In this document: positions 1 to 6,586 of the stretch, piece after piece
Numbering within the stretch: the first letter of the stretch is position 1
Layout: every line of letters begins with the position of its first letter
Source: Haloferacaceae archaeon
Lineage (GTDB): Archaea > Halobacteriota > Halobacteria > Halobacteriales > Haloferacaceae
NCBI GenBank assembly: GCA_018609965.1
Contig: JAHENP010000288.1
Span: forward strand, 1-12,524
Length of the DNA: 12,524 nucleotides
Direction: 5' to 3'
Notes under the pieces: generated by a model
The model's database searches: none
What the model was told of the DNA's origin: nothing
What the model saw: only the letters and a program-made list of their open reading frames with translations
Program-made: the position numbers and the translations under genes

Positions 1-788
1 GTCGGCTGTTCGTGGATCTCCTTGAGCATGTAGTGGTCGTACCCCCCTTTCCCGGTCTGTTCGGCGTCCCAGTCGACGGTCGTCGACGACTTCTCCACGG
101 GGTCGCCGTCCGCGTCGGTCACGCGGTAGCCGTCCGCGGAGATCGTCACGAACTCCCCGTCGTCGAGGTACACCACCTCGCGGGTGTGTTCGAGGAACGC
201 CGGCACGTCGCTGGCGAGGTAGTACGCTTCCTCCCCCAGTCCGAGCACGAGCGGGGAGTCCTCGCGCGCGGCGAACAGCCGGTCTTCCCCGGCGATCGTG
301 ACGACGATTGCGTAGCTCCCCTCCAACCGTTCGACGGCGTGCCGGACTGCCGCCGCCGGACCGTGACCGTCGTCGAGCGCGGCCGCGATGAGCTTCGGCA
401 CGACCTCCGTATCGGTGTCACTCTCGAAAGTGACATCGTCGTCACGGAGTTCGTCCCGCAGCTGTTGGTAGTTCTCGATGATCCCGTTGTGGACGACCGC
501 GACCCGCCCCGTCTCGTCCGTGTGTGGGTGGGCGTTCGCGTCCGTCGGCGGGCCGTGCGTGCTCCACCGGGTGTGGCCGACGCCGACCGAGCCGGACGGC
601 GGGCTCGCACGCCCCGACAGCGACTCCTGCAGCACCTCCAGTTTCCCCTCGCGTTTCGCCACCTCGACCTCGTCGCCGGTGAGCGCGACGCCCGCGGAGT
701 CGTAGCCACGGTACTCTAGCGTCGAGAGCCCGTCGAGAACGACAGAGAGCGTGTCGTCGTGTCCGACGACGCCGATGATTCCGCACAT
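1..788 (-). CDS. glmS: Glutamine--fructose-6-phosphate aminotransferase (isomerizing), N-terminal part; cut by the left edge
   Basis: GlmS makes glucosamine-6-phosphate from fructose-6-phosphate and glutamine, the entry step to UDP-GlcNAc, in the cytoplasm. The visible 262 codons start MCGIIGVVG, so Cys2, the glutaminase nucleophile, is present once Met1 is removed. Class II glutamine amidotransferase motifs follow in order: EYRGYDSAG, GHTRWSTHG, HNGIIENY and SDTDTEV. The part reaching the edge reads GGYDHYMLKEIHEQP, the conserved linker before the two SIS isomerase domains; these lie outside the window (about 600 residues is usual for the whole protein). The start ATG shares one base with the TAA stop of the upstream glmU-like gene, so translation is probably coupled and the two genes share one transcript. 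The family assignment is near certain. Confidence 0.96.
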   Translation of the reverse strand, partial: MCGIIGVVGHDDTLSVVLDGLSTLEYRGYDSAGVALTGDEVEVAKREGKLEVLQESLSGRASPPSGSVGVGHTRWSTHGPPTDANAHPHTDETGRVAVVHNGIIENYQQLRDELRDDDVTFESDTDTEVVPKLIAAALDDGHGPAAAVRHAVERLEGSYAIVVTIAGEDRLFAAREDSPLVLGLGEEAYYLASDVPAFLEHTREVVYLDDGEFVTISADGYRVTDADGDPVEKSSTTVDWDAEQTGKGGYDHYMLKEIHEQP

Positions 789-1984
789 TACTGACGTAGT
801 TCTGTCGACGCCTCCAAGTTGGTTCTGACGGTCGCGGCCGGACTAACGGTCGCCTCCGGCCCGACGAGCACCCCGGGCGCGAGCGTCGCGCCGCCGCCGA
901 CGGTCGCCCTGTCGGCGACCACTGCACCCAACGGCCGATCCTCGTACACCGTCGTGTCAATGCGGACGTCGCCCGGCCCACCGGGCACCGTCACGCCGGC
1001 GGCGATCTCGACACCGGTCCCGGTGACGGTGTCCAGTAAGGTGGTGTTCTCGCCGACGCGCGTGTCCTGGTCGATCATACACCGCACAAGCGTGCTCCCG
1101 GCTGCGACGGTCGTATTCGCTCCCAACGCCACGTCGGGGCCGACGACGGCACCAGCCTCAACGACCGCGTCGTCCGCGACGGCGACCGGTGGCCGGAGCG
1201 TCGCGTCCTCGTGGACGGACGCGCTGTCGGCGACCGCGGTCTCCCGTCCGGCTCCCGTCTCGTCCGTGGTCGGCCCTTCGAGCGACACCGCCGCGAGTTC
1301 GAGCAGGTCCCACGGGTACGTCGCCTTCGCCCGGGGACTGTCGACCCGAACCCCACAGACACTCCCAGTGCGTTCGACGAGTCGGACGAGTGTGTCCGAC
1401 AGCGCACGCTCCCCGTTCGTCTGAGGTGTCGCCTCAATCTCAGAGAACACCGACGGGCCGAACGCGTACACGCCGGCGTTGAACAGCCCGTACGCACCCG
1501 GCTCCGGTGTCTCGTCGAGTGTAGTCACTCGCCGACCGCCGTCGAGTTCGACACCCGCGTACTCGCGGCTGTCTTCACCCTCGATCACGGCGAGTGTTGC
1601 GACACTCTCCCGGGAGTGTGTCTCGATCACCCGTTCGACGGCGTTCGTCGTCGCCACCTCGTCGCCGTTGACAACTAAGAAGTCGTCGTCGACGGCGTCG
1701 GCCGCCTGCGACAGCGCGTGTCCGCTACCCAGCTGTGTCTTCTGGGTGTGGTAGGTGATCGTTCGGTCGCGGTACGTCGGGCCGAAGTGGTTGCGGACGC
1801 GGTCCCGGCGGTAGCCGACGACGACGTGAAGATCGTCGACGCCAGCGTCAATCAGCGCGTCGAACACGCGTTCGAGGATCGGGCGCGTCCCCGCCGGCAA
1901 CATCGGCTTCGGGCGAAATCGGGTCAGCGGTCTGAGCCGCCGCCCCTCGCCAGCCGCGAGGACAACTGCCGAGTCGATCTGCAT
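788..1984 (-). CDS. glmU: GlmU-like bifunctional sugar-1-phosphate nucleotidylyltransferase / acyltransferase
   Basis: Predicted cytoplasmic enzyme of 398 residues. Residues 1-230 are a nucleotidyltransferase domain with signature LAAGEGRRLRPLT (9-21), Lys26 in the RPKPMLP segment, a QLGSGHAL loop (84-91) and the metal-binding NGD at 106-108. Residues about 248-385 show the isoleucine/valine-rich hexapeptide pattern of a left-handed beta-helix acyltransferase. That two-domain order is typical of archaeal GlmU, which acetylates GlcN-1-P and then adds UMP. The ATG at 1984 is chosen because MQIDSAVVLAAGEG fits the usual family start; the frame stays open 37 codons further upstream, but that part runs into the 3' end of the small ORF and looks non-coding. 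It sits next to glmS and in the same region as glmM, which supports the UDP-GlcNAc role. A glucose-1-phosphate thymidylyl- or uridylyltransferase with a helix tail is the alternative. Confidence 0.88.
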   Translation of the reverse strand: MQIDSAVVLAAGEGRRLRPLTRFRPKPMLPAGTRPILERVFDALIDAGVDDLHVVVGYRRDRVRNHFGPTYRDRTITYHTQKTQLGSGHALSQAADAVDDDFLVVNGDEVATTNAVERVIETHSRESVATLAVIEGEDSREYAGVELDGGRRVTTLDETPEPGAYGLFNAGVYAFGPSVFSEIEATPQTNGERALSDTLVRLVERTGSVCGVRVDSPRAKATYPWDLLELAAVSLEGPTTDETGAGRETAVADSASVHEDATLRPPVAVADDAVVEAGAVVGPDVALGANTTVAAGSTLVRCMIDQDTRVGENTTLLDTVTGTGVEIAAGVTVPGGPGDVRIDTTVYEDRPLGAVVADRATVGGGATLAPGVLVGPEATVSPAATVRTNLEASTELRQ

Positions 1985-2037
1985 ACTCGCGTTCTCTCGG
2001 GCGGACGGATTACCTCTTTCGCCGTCGCGTGGCAGTG

Positions 2038-2163
2038 TCACTCGTCTGTGTCCGCGTCTGTGTCCGTGTCGCGTTGTTCGCTCGTGTGCTCCCACAGTTC
2101 CGCGCAGCCACAGCCGTCGTCGACATCGAGGTGGTCTGTCTCCGGTCGGTCGCTGTTACTCAT
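2038..2163 (-). CDS. Small acidic Cys-Gly-Cys protein, 41 residues, first ORF of the glmU-glmS unit
   Basis: This 41-codon frame begins ATG AGT AAC and ends TGA, 53 nt before the glmU start. The product is MSNSDRPETDHL, then a DDGCGCAELWEHTSEQR core (residues 15-31), then a tail of alternating Asp/Thr. It is highly acidic, as expected for a cytoplasmic haloarchaeal protein. The only distinctive element is the C-G-C pair (Cys18, Cys20) before a Trp-containing helix-like segment, which might bind a metal or be redox active; this is inference. No signal peptide or membrane segment is seen. Its start codon lies inside the palindromic operator at 2155-2175, which supports it being the first translated gene of the transcript. 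I do not recognise a named family. Confidence 0.6.
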   Translation of the reverse strand: MSNSDRPETDHLDVDDGCGCAELWEHTSEQRDTDTDADTDE

Positions 2164-2175
2164 ACTGTGAGTAAC
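2155..2175 (-). promoter_or_regulatory. TrmB-type palindromic operator A (GTTACTC-N7-GAGTAAC)
   Basis: A perfect inverted repeat with 7-bp arms and a 7-bp spacer. The distal arm forms codons 2-3 of the small ORF and the spacer holds its ATG. It fits the TACT-N7/8-GAGTA motif I know for Halobacterium salinarum TrmB. The same arms and spacing recur at 9799-9819. The site lies downstream of the candidate TATA elements and across the start codon, which suggests repression when bound. Which protein binds it is inferred. Confidence 0.8.
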
Positions 2176-2188
2176 TCAGGGACAGCAA

Positions 2189-2197
2189 GTTCAATCT
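2189..2197 (-). promoter_or_regulatory. Candidate promoter element for the small ORF-glmU-glmS unit
   Basis: On the minus strand AGATTGAAC lies 26-34 nt before the small-ORF ATG, a spacing that fits a TATA-like box of a near-leaderless transcript. It ends about 14 nt upstream of operator A, a layout very like that at the SDR operon. A second candidate, CTATAAC (2230-2236), would give a leader of about 45 nt. A pyrimidine-rich stretch just downstream of uppP copy 1 (about 2236-2255) may help end the upstream transcript. Weak consensus match. Confidence 0.35.
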
Positions 2198-2260
2198 ACT
2201 GGCCCCATGTCGTTGAGGTATCACTTCCAGTTATAGTAGAGAGACACAGAGAGGGCCCCC

Positions 2261-3091
2261 TCAGGCGACGACCACGGCTCCACCGACCACCGCCAGTCCG
2301 CCGAGGCCGACACACACCGCCCAGAACGCGACACGTTCGACCAGACGCAACAACGCGTCGATGGTCGCGTAGCCGACGACGGCCGCGACACCCAACGCGA
2401 CGGCGGCCGCCAACGGCGTCGCCTGGAGCCCCGTGTCGGCGTACGCCAACACGCCGGCGCCCAGCGCCGCCGGGATCGACAGGAGAAACGACAGTTCGAA
2501 CGACCGGGACTCGTCGTAGCCGCGCAGCAATAACAGCCCCGTCGTCGTCCCGGAGCGTGACACGCCCGGGAGGATCGCTAGTCCCTGCCCGGTGCCGACG
2601 AGCACCGCGTCGACGAGCGTCGGCTCACGCCGCGTCTCCGTCGCGCGGCTGGCCGACAGCCGTTGGAACAGGCCAGTCCCAACCAGTAAGACGCCGACGA
2701 GCGCGACGAACAACCCGCCGTTGGTCTCGGAGACTGCCCCGATCACGGTCTCGTAGGCCCCGATCCCGACGACGCCCGAGGCGGCGGTGGCAACGATCAG
2801 GAAGCCGAGTGTCGGTCGGTCGCGCGTCGGGCCGTCGGCCGGTCGGCCACCCGCATCCGACCACAGCGTCGGGAGCGCTCGCACCAGCTCGGTGATCCGG
2901 CCGCGGTAGTAGACGGTCGCGGACAACGCGGTGCCGACGTGGAGAAACAACGCGAACGCGACCGCCTCCTCCGGCGACCGCCCCAACACCGACAACGCGA
3001 GCGCGACGTTCCCCTCACTGGAGATCGGCAGCCACTCGAAGATTCCCTGCACAAGGCCAACGACGACAGCGACCAGCAGTGCCCGATCCAT
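2261..3091 (-). CDS. uppP: Undecaprenyl-diphosphatase-like polyprenyl-diphosphate phosphatase UppP (BacA family), copy 1
   Basis: Integral membrane protein of 276 residues, the usual size for UppP. It shows several hydrophobic spans and the two family signatures: QGIFEWLPISSEGN (15-28, with Glu19 and the P-x-S-S core) and PGVSRSGTT (175-183, with the catalytic-site Ser-Arg-Ser). In bacteria this family removes one phosphate from undecaprenyl diphosphate; in archaea it presumably recycles the polyprenol/dolichol diphosphate carrier of glycan assembly. The bacterial first Glu and the final His of motif 1 are Gln15 and Asn28 here, which I believe is the archaeal variant. The ATG at 3091 matches the start of the paralogue at 11999. 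It lies 77 nt downstream of glmM, with a possible promoter block between them. Residues 64-124 differ strongly from copy 2, while the ends are nearly identical. Confidence 0.92.
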   Translation of the reverse strand: MDRALLVAVVVGLVQGIFEWLPISSEGNVALALSVLGRSPEEAVAFALFLHVGTALSATVYYRGRITELVRALPTLWSDAGGRPADGPTRDRPTLGFLIVATAASGVVGIGAYETVIGAVSETNGGLFVALVGVLLVGTGLFQRLSASRATETRREPTLVDAVLVGTGQGLAILPGVSRSGTTTGLLLLRGYDESRSFELSFLLSIPAALGAGVLAYADTGLQATPLAAAVALGVAAVVGYATIDALLRLVERVAFWAVCVGLGGLAVVGGAVVVA

Positions 3092-3120
3092 CGGTCTACC
3101 CCACCGAGGCGGGTCACGGT

Positions 3121-3129
3121 ACTTGAATC
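3121..3129 (-). promoter_or_regulatory. Conserved upstream block GATTCAAGT before uppP copy 1
   Basis: On the minus strand GATTCAAGT lies 30-38 nt before the uppP copy 1 ATG. The same nine bases lie 28-36 nt before uppP copy 2 (12027-12035), while the bases around them differ. The conserved position suggests a TATA-like core promoter or a shared regulator site, though it does not match the standard haloarchaeal TATA consensus well. Confidence 0.4.
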
Positions 3130-3168
3130 TGTACGGATTGGTGCGGGGGCAGACGCGTTGACCTCCTG

Positions 3169-4566
3169 TCACGACGCGTCGCGTTCCGTCGCCGTCGCCT
3201 GCGCTCGCTCGACCAACCCCGTCGCCGTCGCGAGGAGGGCGTCGGCCTCGTCGGCGTCGCGTGCCTCGGCGGTCACACGAACCAAGGGCTGTGTCCCGCT
3301 CGCGCGCACGAGGAACCAACCGGCGTCCGTCTCCACCCGAACCCCGTCGAGTCGGTCGACCGCCGACGCCGGGTACCGGTTGGCCACCAGCTCCGCGACG
3401 CCGTCGACGACGGCCGCCTTTCGGTCGGTCTCGACGTTCTCGCGGCGGATCGGGTATGAGGCGACGCTGGCGGCGAGCCCCGACAACGGCCCCTCGCGGG
3501 CGACGAGCGCGACCAGTCGGCAGGCCGCCAACGGCCCGTCGGGACACCGCGTCTCCGTGGGCCAGATCCACGCGCCGGAGGGTTCCCCGCCGAAGGTCAC
3601 GTGGTCGTCGGCGGTCGCCTGCGCGACGAACACGTCACCGACGGCCGTCCGCCGGACGGACACGTCCCGCTCGGCGAGCGTGTCGGCGACCGCTAAGCTC
3701 GTGTCCACCGGCACCGCGACGGTGTCGCCCGGCTCGGTCGCCGCGCGGGCGAAGATCGCGAGCAGGTCGTCGCCGGCCAGAAACGTCCCGCTCTCGTCGA
3801 CCGCTCGCATCCGGTCGGCGTCGCCGTCGTGGGCGATCCCGACCGTCGCCGCCGACTCCGCAACCGCCGTCTGGAGCAGTTCGCAGTTCTCGGGCGTCGG
3901 CTCGCTGGGCCGCCCGGGGAACCGCCCGTCCGGCTGGCCGTTCAGCGTCTGGACATCACAGCTGAGCCGGTTGAGGGCGGCGGCCGTCACCTGTCCGGCC
4001 CCGTTACCCACGTCGACGACCACCGTCTCCGAGAGCGGCTCGGCGGCCGTCGTGGTGGTGTCACCACCGGTCGTCTCGTCTGTGAACAGCTCCCGGACGT
4101 GAGCGACGAGCGCGTCTCGGTGGGTCGCGGTCGCGTCGTCGACGGCGCGGCGCTCGCCGAACGCGTCCCAGTCGGCGAACTCGTAGTCGTCGGCCGCGAC
4201 ACGGTCGGCAATTTCGGCGCGGCGTGACTCGTCGAACGCCTGACCGTCCGGTCGCCAGAGCTTGATGCCGTTGTCGGGCGCGGGGTTGTGTGAGGCCGTC
4301 ACCGCGACCCCCGCGTCGGCGTCGTGCCAGCCGACAGCCCGGGCGACGGTTGGGGTCGCCGCCAGCCCCAACTCGATCACGTCGCCGCCACACTCCCGGA
4401 CGCCGGCAGCGAGTGCGTCCACCAGTGTCGGGCCGGTCTCCCGTGGATCGCGGCCGACGACGACCGTCTCGTAGCCACACGACGGGAGCGCACGCCCGAT
4501 CGACAACGCCGTCGTCGCGGTGATCGTCTCGCCGACCGGACCGCGAACGCCGCTGGTTCCGAACAT
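3169..4566 (-). CDS. glmM: Phosphoglucosamine mutase (alpha-D-phosphohexomutase family)
   Basis: Cytoplasmic 465-residue enzyme that interconverts GlcN-6-P and GlcN-1-P, the step between GlmS and GlmU. All four phosphohexomutase signatures are visible: the N-terminal FGTSGVRG, the catalytic phosphoserine loop TASHNPAPDNG (Ser92), the magnesium loop HDGDADR (Asp247, Asp249, Asp251), the sugar-binding GGEPSGAW (326-333) and the phosphate-binding RASGTQP (421-427). Length is typical. The ATG at 4566 is chosen because MFGTSGVRG is the standard family start; an in-frame extension upstream lacks similarity and crosses the promoter. The TASHNP region alone cannot exclude phosphomannomutase/phosphoglucomutase activity, but the linked glmU and glmS favour GlmM. 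It diverges from the TrmB-like regulator across a 101-bp gap. Confidence 0.9.
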   Translation of the reverse strand: MFGTSGVRGPVGETITATTALSIGRALPSCGYETVVVGRDPRETGPTLVDALAAGVRECGGDVIELGLAATPTVARAVGWHDADAGVAVTASHNPAPDNGIKLWRPDGQAFDESRRAEIADRVAADDYEFADWDAFGERRAVDDATATHRDALVAHVRELFTDETTGGDTTTTAAEPLSETVVVDVGNGAGQVTAAALNRLSCDVQTLNGQPDGRFPGRPSEPTPENCELLQTAVAESAATVGIAHDGDADRMRAVDESGTFLAGDDLLAIFARAATEPGDTVAVPVDTSLAVADTLAERDVSVRRTAVGDVFVAQATADDHVTFGGEPSGAWIWPTETRCPDGPLAACRLVALVAREGPLSGLAASVASYPIRRENVETDRKAAVVDGVAELVANRYPASAVDRLDGVRVETDAGWFLVRASGTQPLVRVTAEARDADEADALLATATGLVERAQATATERDAS

Positions 4567-4590
4567 GGTCCGTGATGGCCGTGGCGAGCA

Positions 4591-4600
4591 GTAAAGTAAC
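4591..4600 (-). promoter_or_regulatory. Candidate core promoter of glmM
   Basis: On the minus strand GTTACTTTAC is centred about 29 nt before the glmM ATG, the expected place for a TATA-like box of a leaderless haloarchaeal transcript. It contains only one half-site-like GTTACT and no GAGTA partner at the 7-8 nt spacing, so it is not called a TrmB operator. Confidence 0.45.
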
Positions 4601-4639
4601 CTAGGTGATCGTCGGAGTAGCCGGGAGACGCGGAGCACT

Positions 4640-4646
4640 GATAAAC
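4640..4646 (+). promoter_or_regulatory. TATA-like element of the TrmB-family regulator gene
   Basis: GATAAAC is centred 25 nt before the GTG at 4668, in an otherwise GC-rich region. The spacing fits transcription starting at or next to the start codon (leaderless), which supports GTG 4668 over the upstream ATG at 4605. Confidence 0.5.
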
Positions 4647-4667
4647 CGTCGCGACGACCAGACAGGT

Positions 4668-5519
4668 GTGAGCGACGAGACGGACGAGCTCTTGGGGATG
4701 TTGGGGCTGATGGAGTACGAGGAGCAGTCGTTGGAACGGCTGTTGGAGTTGGGACGGACGACCGCGCCGGATCTCGCCGAGGCGACCGGTGTGCCGCGAC
4801 CGCGCATCTACGAGGCGTTGGACGACCTGGCCGACGCCGGCTACGTCGAGGTGATCCCCGGGCGGCCCAAACAGTTCCAGCCGAAGCCGCCCGACGAGAT
4901 TCTCGACACCGCCGTCGAGACGAGACGCCAGCAGTTCACCACCTACCGACAGGATATCGAGCGCGCGCGCGAGCAGTTCCTGGCGACGTTCCAGCCGGTG
5001 TACGAACGGGCCGACGAGGAGACGTCGCCGACCGAGGAGCTGTTCCACGTCGTCGGCGTCGGCGAGCCGAGCGAGCGAGAGACGCGCCGGCTGTACGCCG
5101 ACGCGGACGACCGGGTCCACGTGTTCACGAAGAGCTTCGACTACTTCGAGTCCGTCGAGCCGGCGTTCGCAGACGCGCTCGACCGTGGGGTGACGGTGCG
5201 AGTGTTGTGTCTCGACCCGGAGCAGCTCTCGACGGAGAACCGTCGTCGGCAACGCGACACGGTGGCGACGATCAGGGAGTCGTACCCCACTGTCGAGATC
5301 GAGTTCGCCGCGACCAAGCTCCCGTGGCGAGGGACACTCGCGGACCCGAGTCTGGCGTACGACTCCGGCGAGGCCGTGTTACTCGTCGAAGAAGAGGAGA
5401 TTCCGTTGTACAAACGCCAGGCCGCGGTGACCGACAACCACTCGTTTGTCGCCGGGCTCCAGCGGTACTTCGATCTCACCTGGCACCACGACACCGTCGA
5501 GACGGACCCGTACCGCTGA
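4668..5519 (+). CDS. TrmB-family transcriptional regulator (winged HTH plus C-terminal TrmB-like domain)
   Basis: Predicted DNA-binding protein of 283 residues. Residues about 10-75 form a winged helix-turn-helix with the family-typical recognition segment TGVPRPRIYEALDDLADAGYVEV and a wing around IPGRPKQFQPKPP. A charged helical linker (about 76-116) probably mediates dimerisation. Residues 120-283 form an alpha/beta effector-like domain containing repeated V-x-V strands and an EEEEIPLY segment. Family members respond to sugars. The GTG start is chosen because a TATA-like element sits 25 nt before it; the frame is open back to ATG 4605, but those 21 residues lie across the promoter. It diverges from glmM and converges with the SDR operon (19 nt between stops). 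As I recall, the Halobacterium global regulator TrmB is longer, so this may be a paralogue. Whether it binds the palindromes at 2155 and 9799 is open. Confidence 0.85.
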   Translation: MSDETDELLGMLGLMEYEEQSLERLLELGRTTAPDLAEATGVPRPRIYEALDDLADAGYVEVIPGRPKQFQPKPPDEILDTAVETRRQQFTTYRQDIERAREQFLATFQPVYERADEETSPTEELFHVVGVGEPSERETRRLYADADDRVHVFTKSFDYFESVEPAFADALDRGVTVRVLCLDPEQLSTENRRRQRDTVATIRESYPTVEIEFAATKLPWRGTLADPSLAYDSGEAVLLVEEEEIPLYKRQAAVTDNHSFVAGLQRYFDLTWHHDTVETDPYR

Positions 5520-5538
5520 CGCGGACGACCGCCGCAGG

Positions 5539-6510
5539 TCAGGCGAGTTCGCGGAGCAGTCGCCGGACGCTCTCCTCGACGGAGTGGTCCGGCTCCCACC
5601 CCAGCGTCTCGCGAGCCGCCGTGGTGTCGACCGTGAACTGGTCGACCAACGTCTCCTCGCGCGGGTTCTCGACGAGCGACACCGACACGTCATCGTCCAG
5701 CTCCTCGGCCGCGAGCTCCTGGACCAGTCGGGCGACCGTCATCACGCTCGGGTCCTCGTCGGAGGCGATCTCGTAGCGCTCGACGCCAGTCTCGCCGGCG
5801 GCCAACTGCTGTCGGAGCCGCTCGGCGCTGTGGACGTACGCCCGGGCCACGTCGTCGACGTGGACGAAGTTCCGCGACTGTGTCCCCGGTTCGTACACGG
5901 TGAGCGGCTCGGCGGCGGCGACCCTGTCGACGAAGAAGTTGATGACCGTCCCCTTCGACACCTCCCGGCCGTCGACGGTGTGGCGGCCGTAGAGGTTCGA
6001 CTTGAGGTAGCAGTGTGCGGGGAACGCCCCGTCAGCGAACGACTCGACGGCGCGCTCGCCCAGCAGTTTCGTCCGGCCGTACCAGTTGATCGGGTCTCGC
6101 GGGGCGTCCGTCGTGATCGGGAACTGGTCGGGGTCACCCAACACGGCCATGCTGTACGGGAAGATCAGCCCGGCACCGTTCTTCCGGCAGAACCACGCGA
6201 CGTTGTTCGTCCCGGTGACGTTCACCTCGTACGCGAGATCCGGCTGTCGTTCGCAGTCGTCGACGCCGCTGACTGCCGCGAGGTGGGCGACCACGTCGGC
6301 CTCCGCCAACGCATCCTCCAGCCGGTCCCGGTTCCGGACGTCGACGTGTTCGACCGACACGTCGCCGATCTCGCGGACACCGCCGAGGTAGAAGTTGTCC
6401 AGGGCGGTCACCGTCCACTCCGGGTGGTGGTCCTGGAGGAGCCGCACGACGCGGCTCCCGATGTAGCCGGCTGCGCCCGTCACCGCCACGGTGAACTGGT
6501 CGTCTGTCAC
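5539..6510 (-). CDS. NAD-dependent epimerase/dehydratase, extended SDR (third gene of the SDR operon)
   Basis: Predicted cytoplasmic nucleotide-sugar enzyme of 323 residues. The Rossmann motif TGAAGYIGS lies at 11-19. The acidic residue after strand 2 is Asp38, suggesting NAD rather than NADP. The HLAA motif is at 76-79, the catalytic Ser120 in FPYSMAV, and Tyr144/Lys148 in WYGRTK. These place it in the GalE/dTDP-glucose dehydratase superfamily; the substrate is not determinable. The GTG at 6510 is chosen since the glycine motif then starts near residue 11, and an A/T-rich block lies 24-33 nt upstream; the open frame upstream runs into the preceding gene in another frame and looks non-coding. 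A 76-nt gap separates it from the previous SDR gene, so it may have its own promoter. It ends tail to tail with the TrmB-family gene. Confidence 0.87.
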   Translation of the reverse strand: MTDDQFTVAVTGAAGYIGSRVVRLLQDHHPEWTVTALDNFYLGGVREIGDVSVEHVDVRNRDRLEDALAEADVVAHLAAVSGVDDCERQPDLAYEVNVTGTNNVAWFCRKNGAGLIFPYSMAVLGDPDQFPITTDAPRDPINWYGRTKLLGERAVESFADGAFPAHCYLKSNLYGRHTVDGREVSKGTVINFFVDRVAAAEPLTVYEPGTQSRNFVHVDDVARAYVHSAERLRQQLAAGETGVERYEIASDEDPSVMTVARLVQELAAEELDDDVSVSLVENPREETLVDQFTVDTTAARETLGWEPDHSVEESVRRLLRELA

Positions 6511-6533
6511 GGGCGTGAGACGACCGCGCTGGC

Positions 6534-6543
6534 TGAAGTAACT
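6534..6543 (-). promoter_or_regulatory. Possible internal promoter before the third SDR gene
   Basis: On the minus strand GAGTTACTTC lies 24-33 nt before GTG 6510, inside the 76-nt gap between SDR genes two and three. It resembles the element before glmM (both contain GTTACTT) and would give a leaderless transcript. This is spacing and composition evidence only. Confidence 0.35.
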
Positions 6544-6586
6544 CGTGATTTCCGTCGGCAGTCGTCGCAACACTCCGTCGGCCACG

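Noticed and set aside
2041..2075. Short tandem repeat (GTCTGTGTCCG-type units)
   Set aside because: It encodes the Asp/Thr tail of the small acidic ORF; codon bias for repeated Asp-Thr explains it.
2939..4102. 387-residue plus-strand open frame opposite glmM
   Set aside because: Low-complexity Ser/Ala/Arg product lying opposite glmM, whose catalytic motifs are all intact on the other strand.
4591..4619. Possible third TrmB-type site between glmM and the regulator
   Set aside because: GTTACTT and a separate GGAGTA are present, but not as TACT-N7/8-GAGTA, so spacing and arms do not fit.
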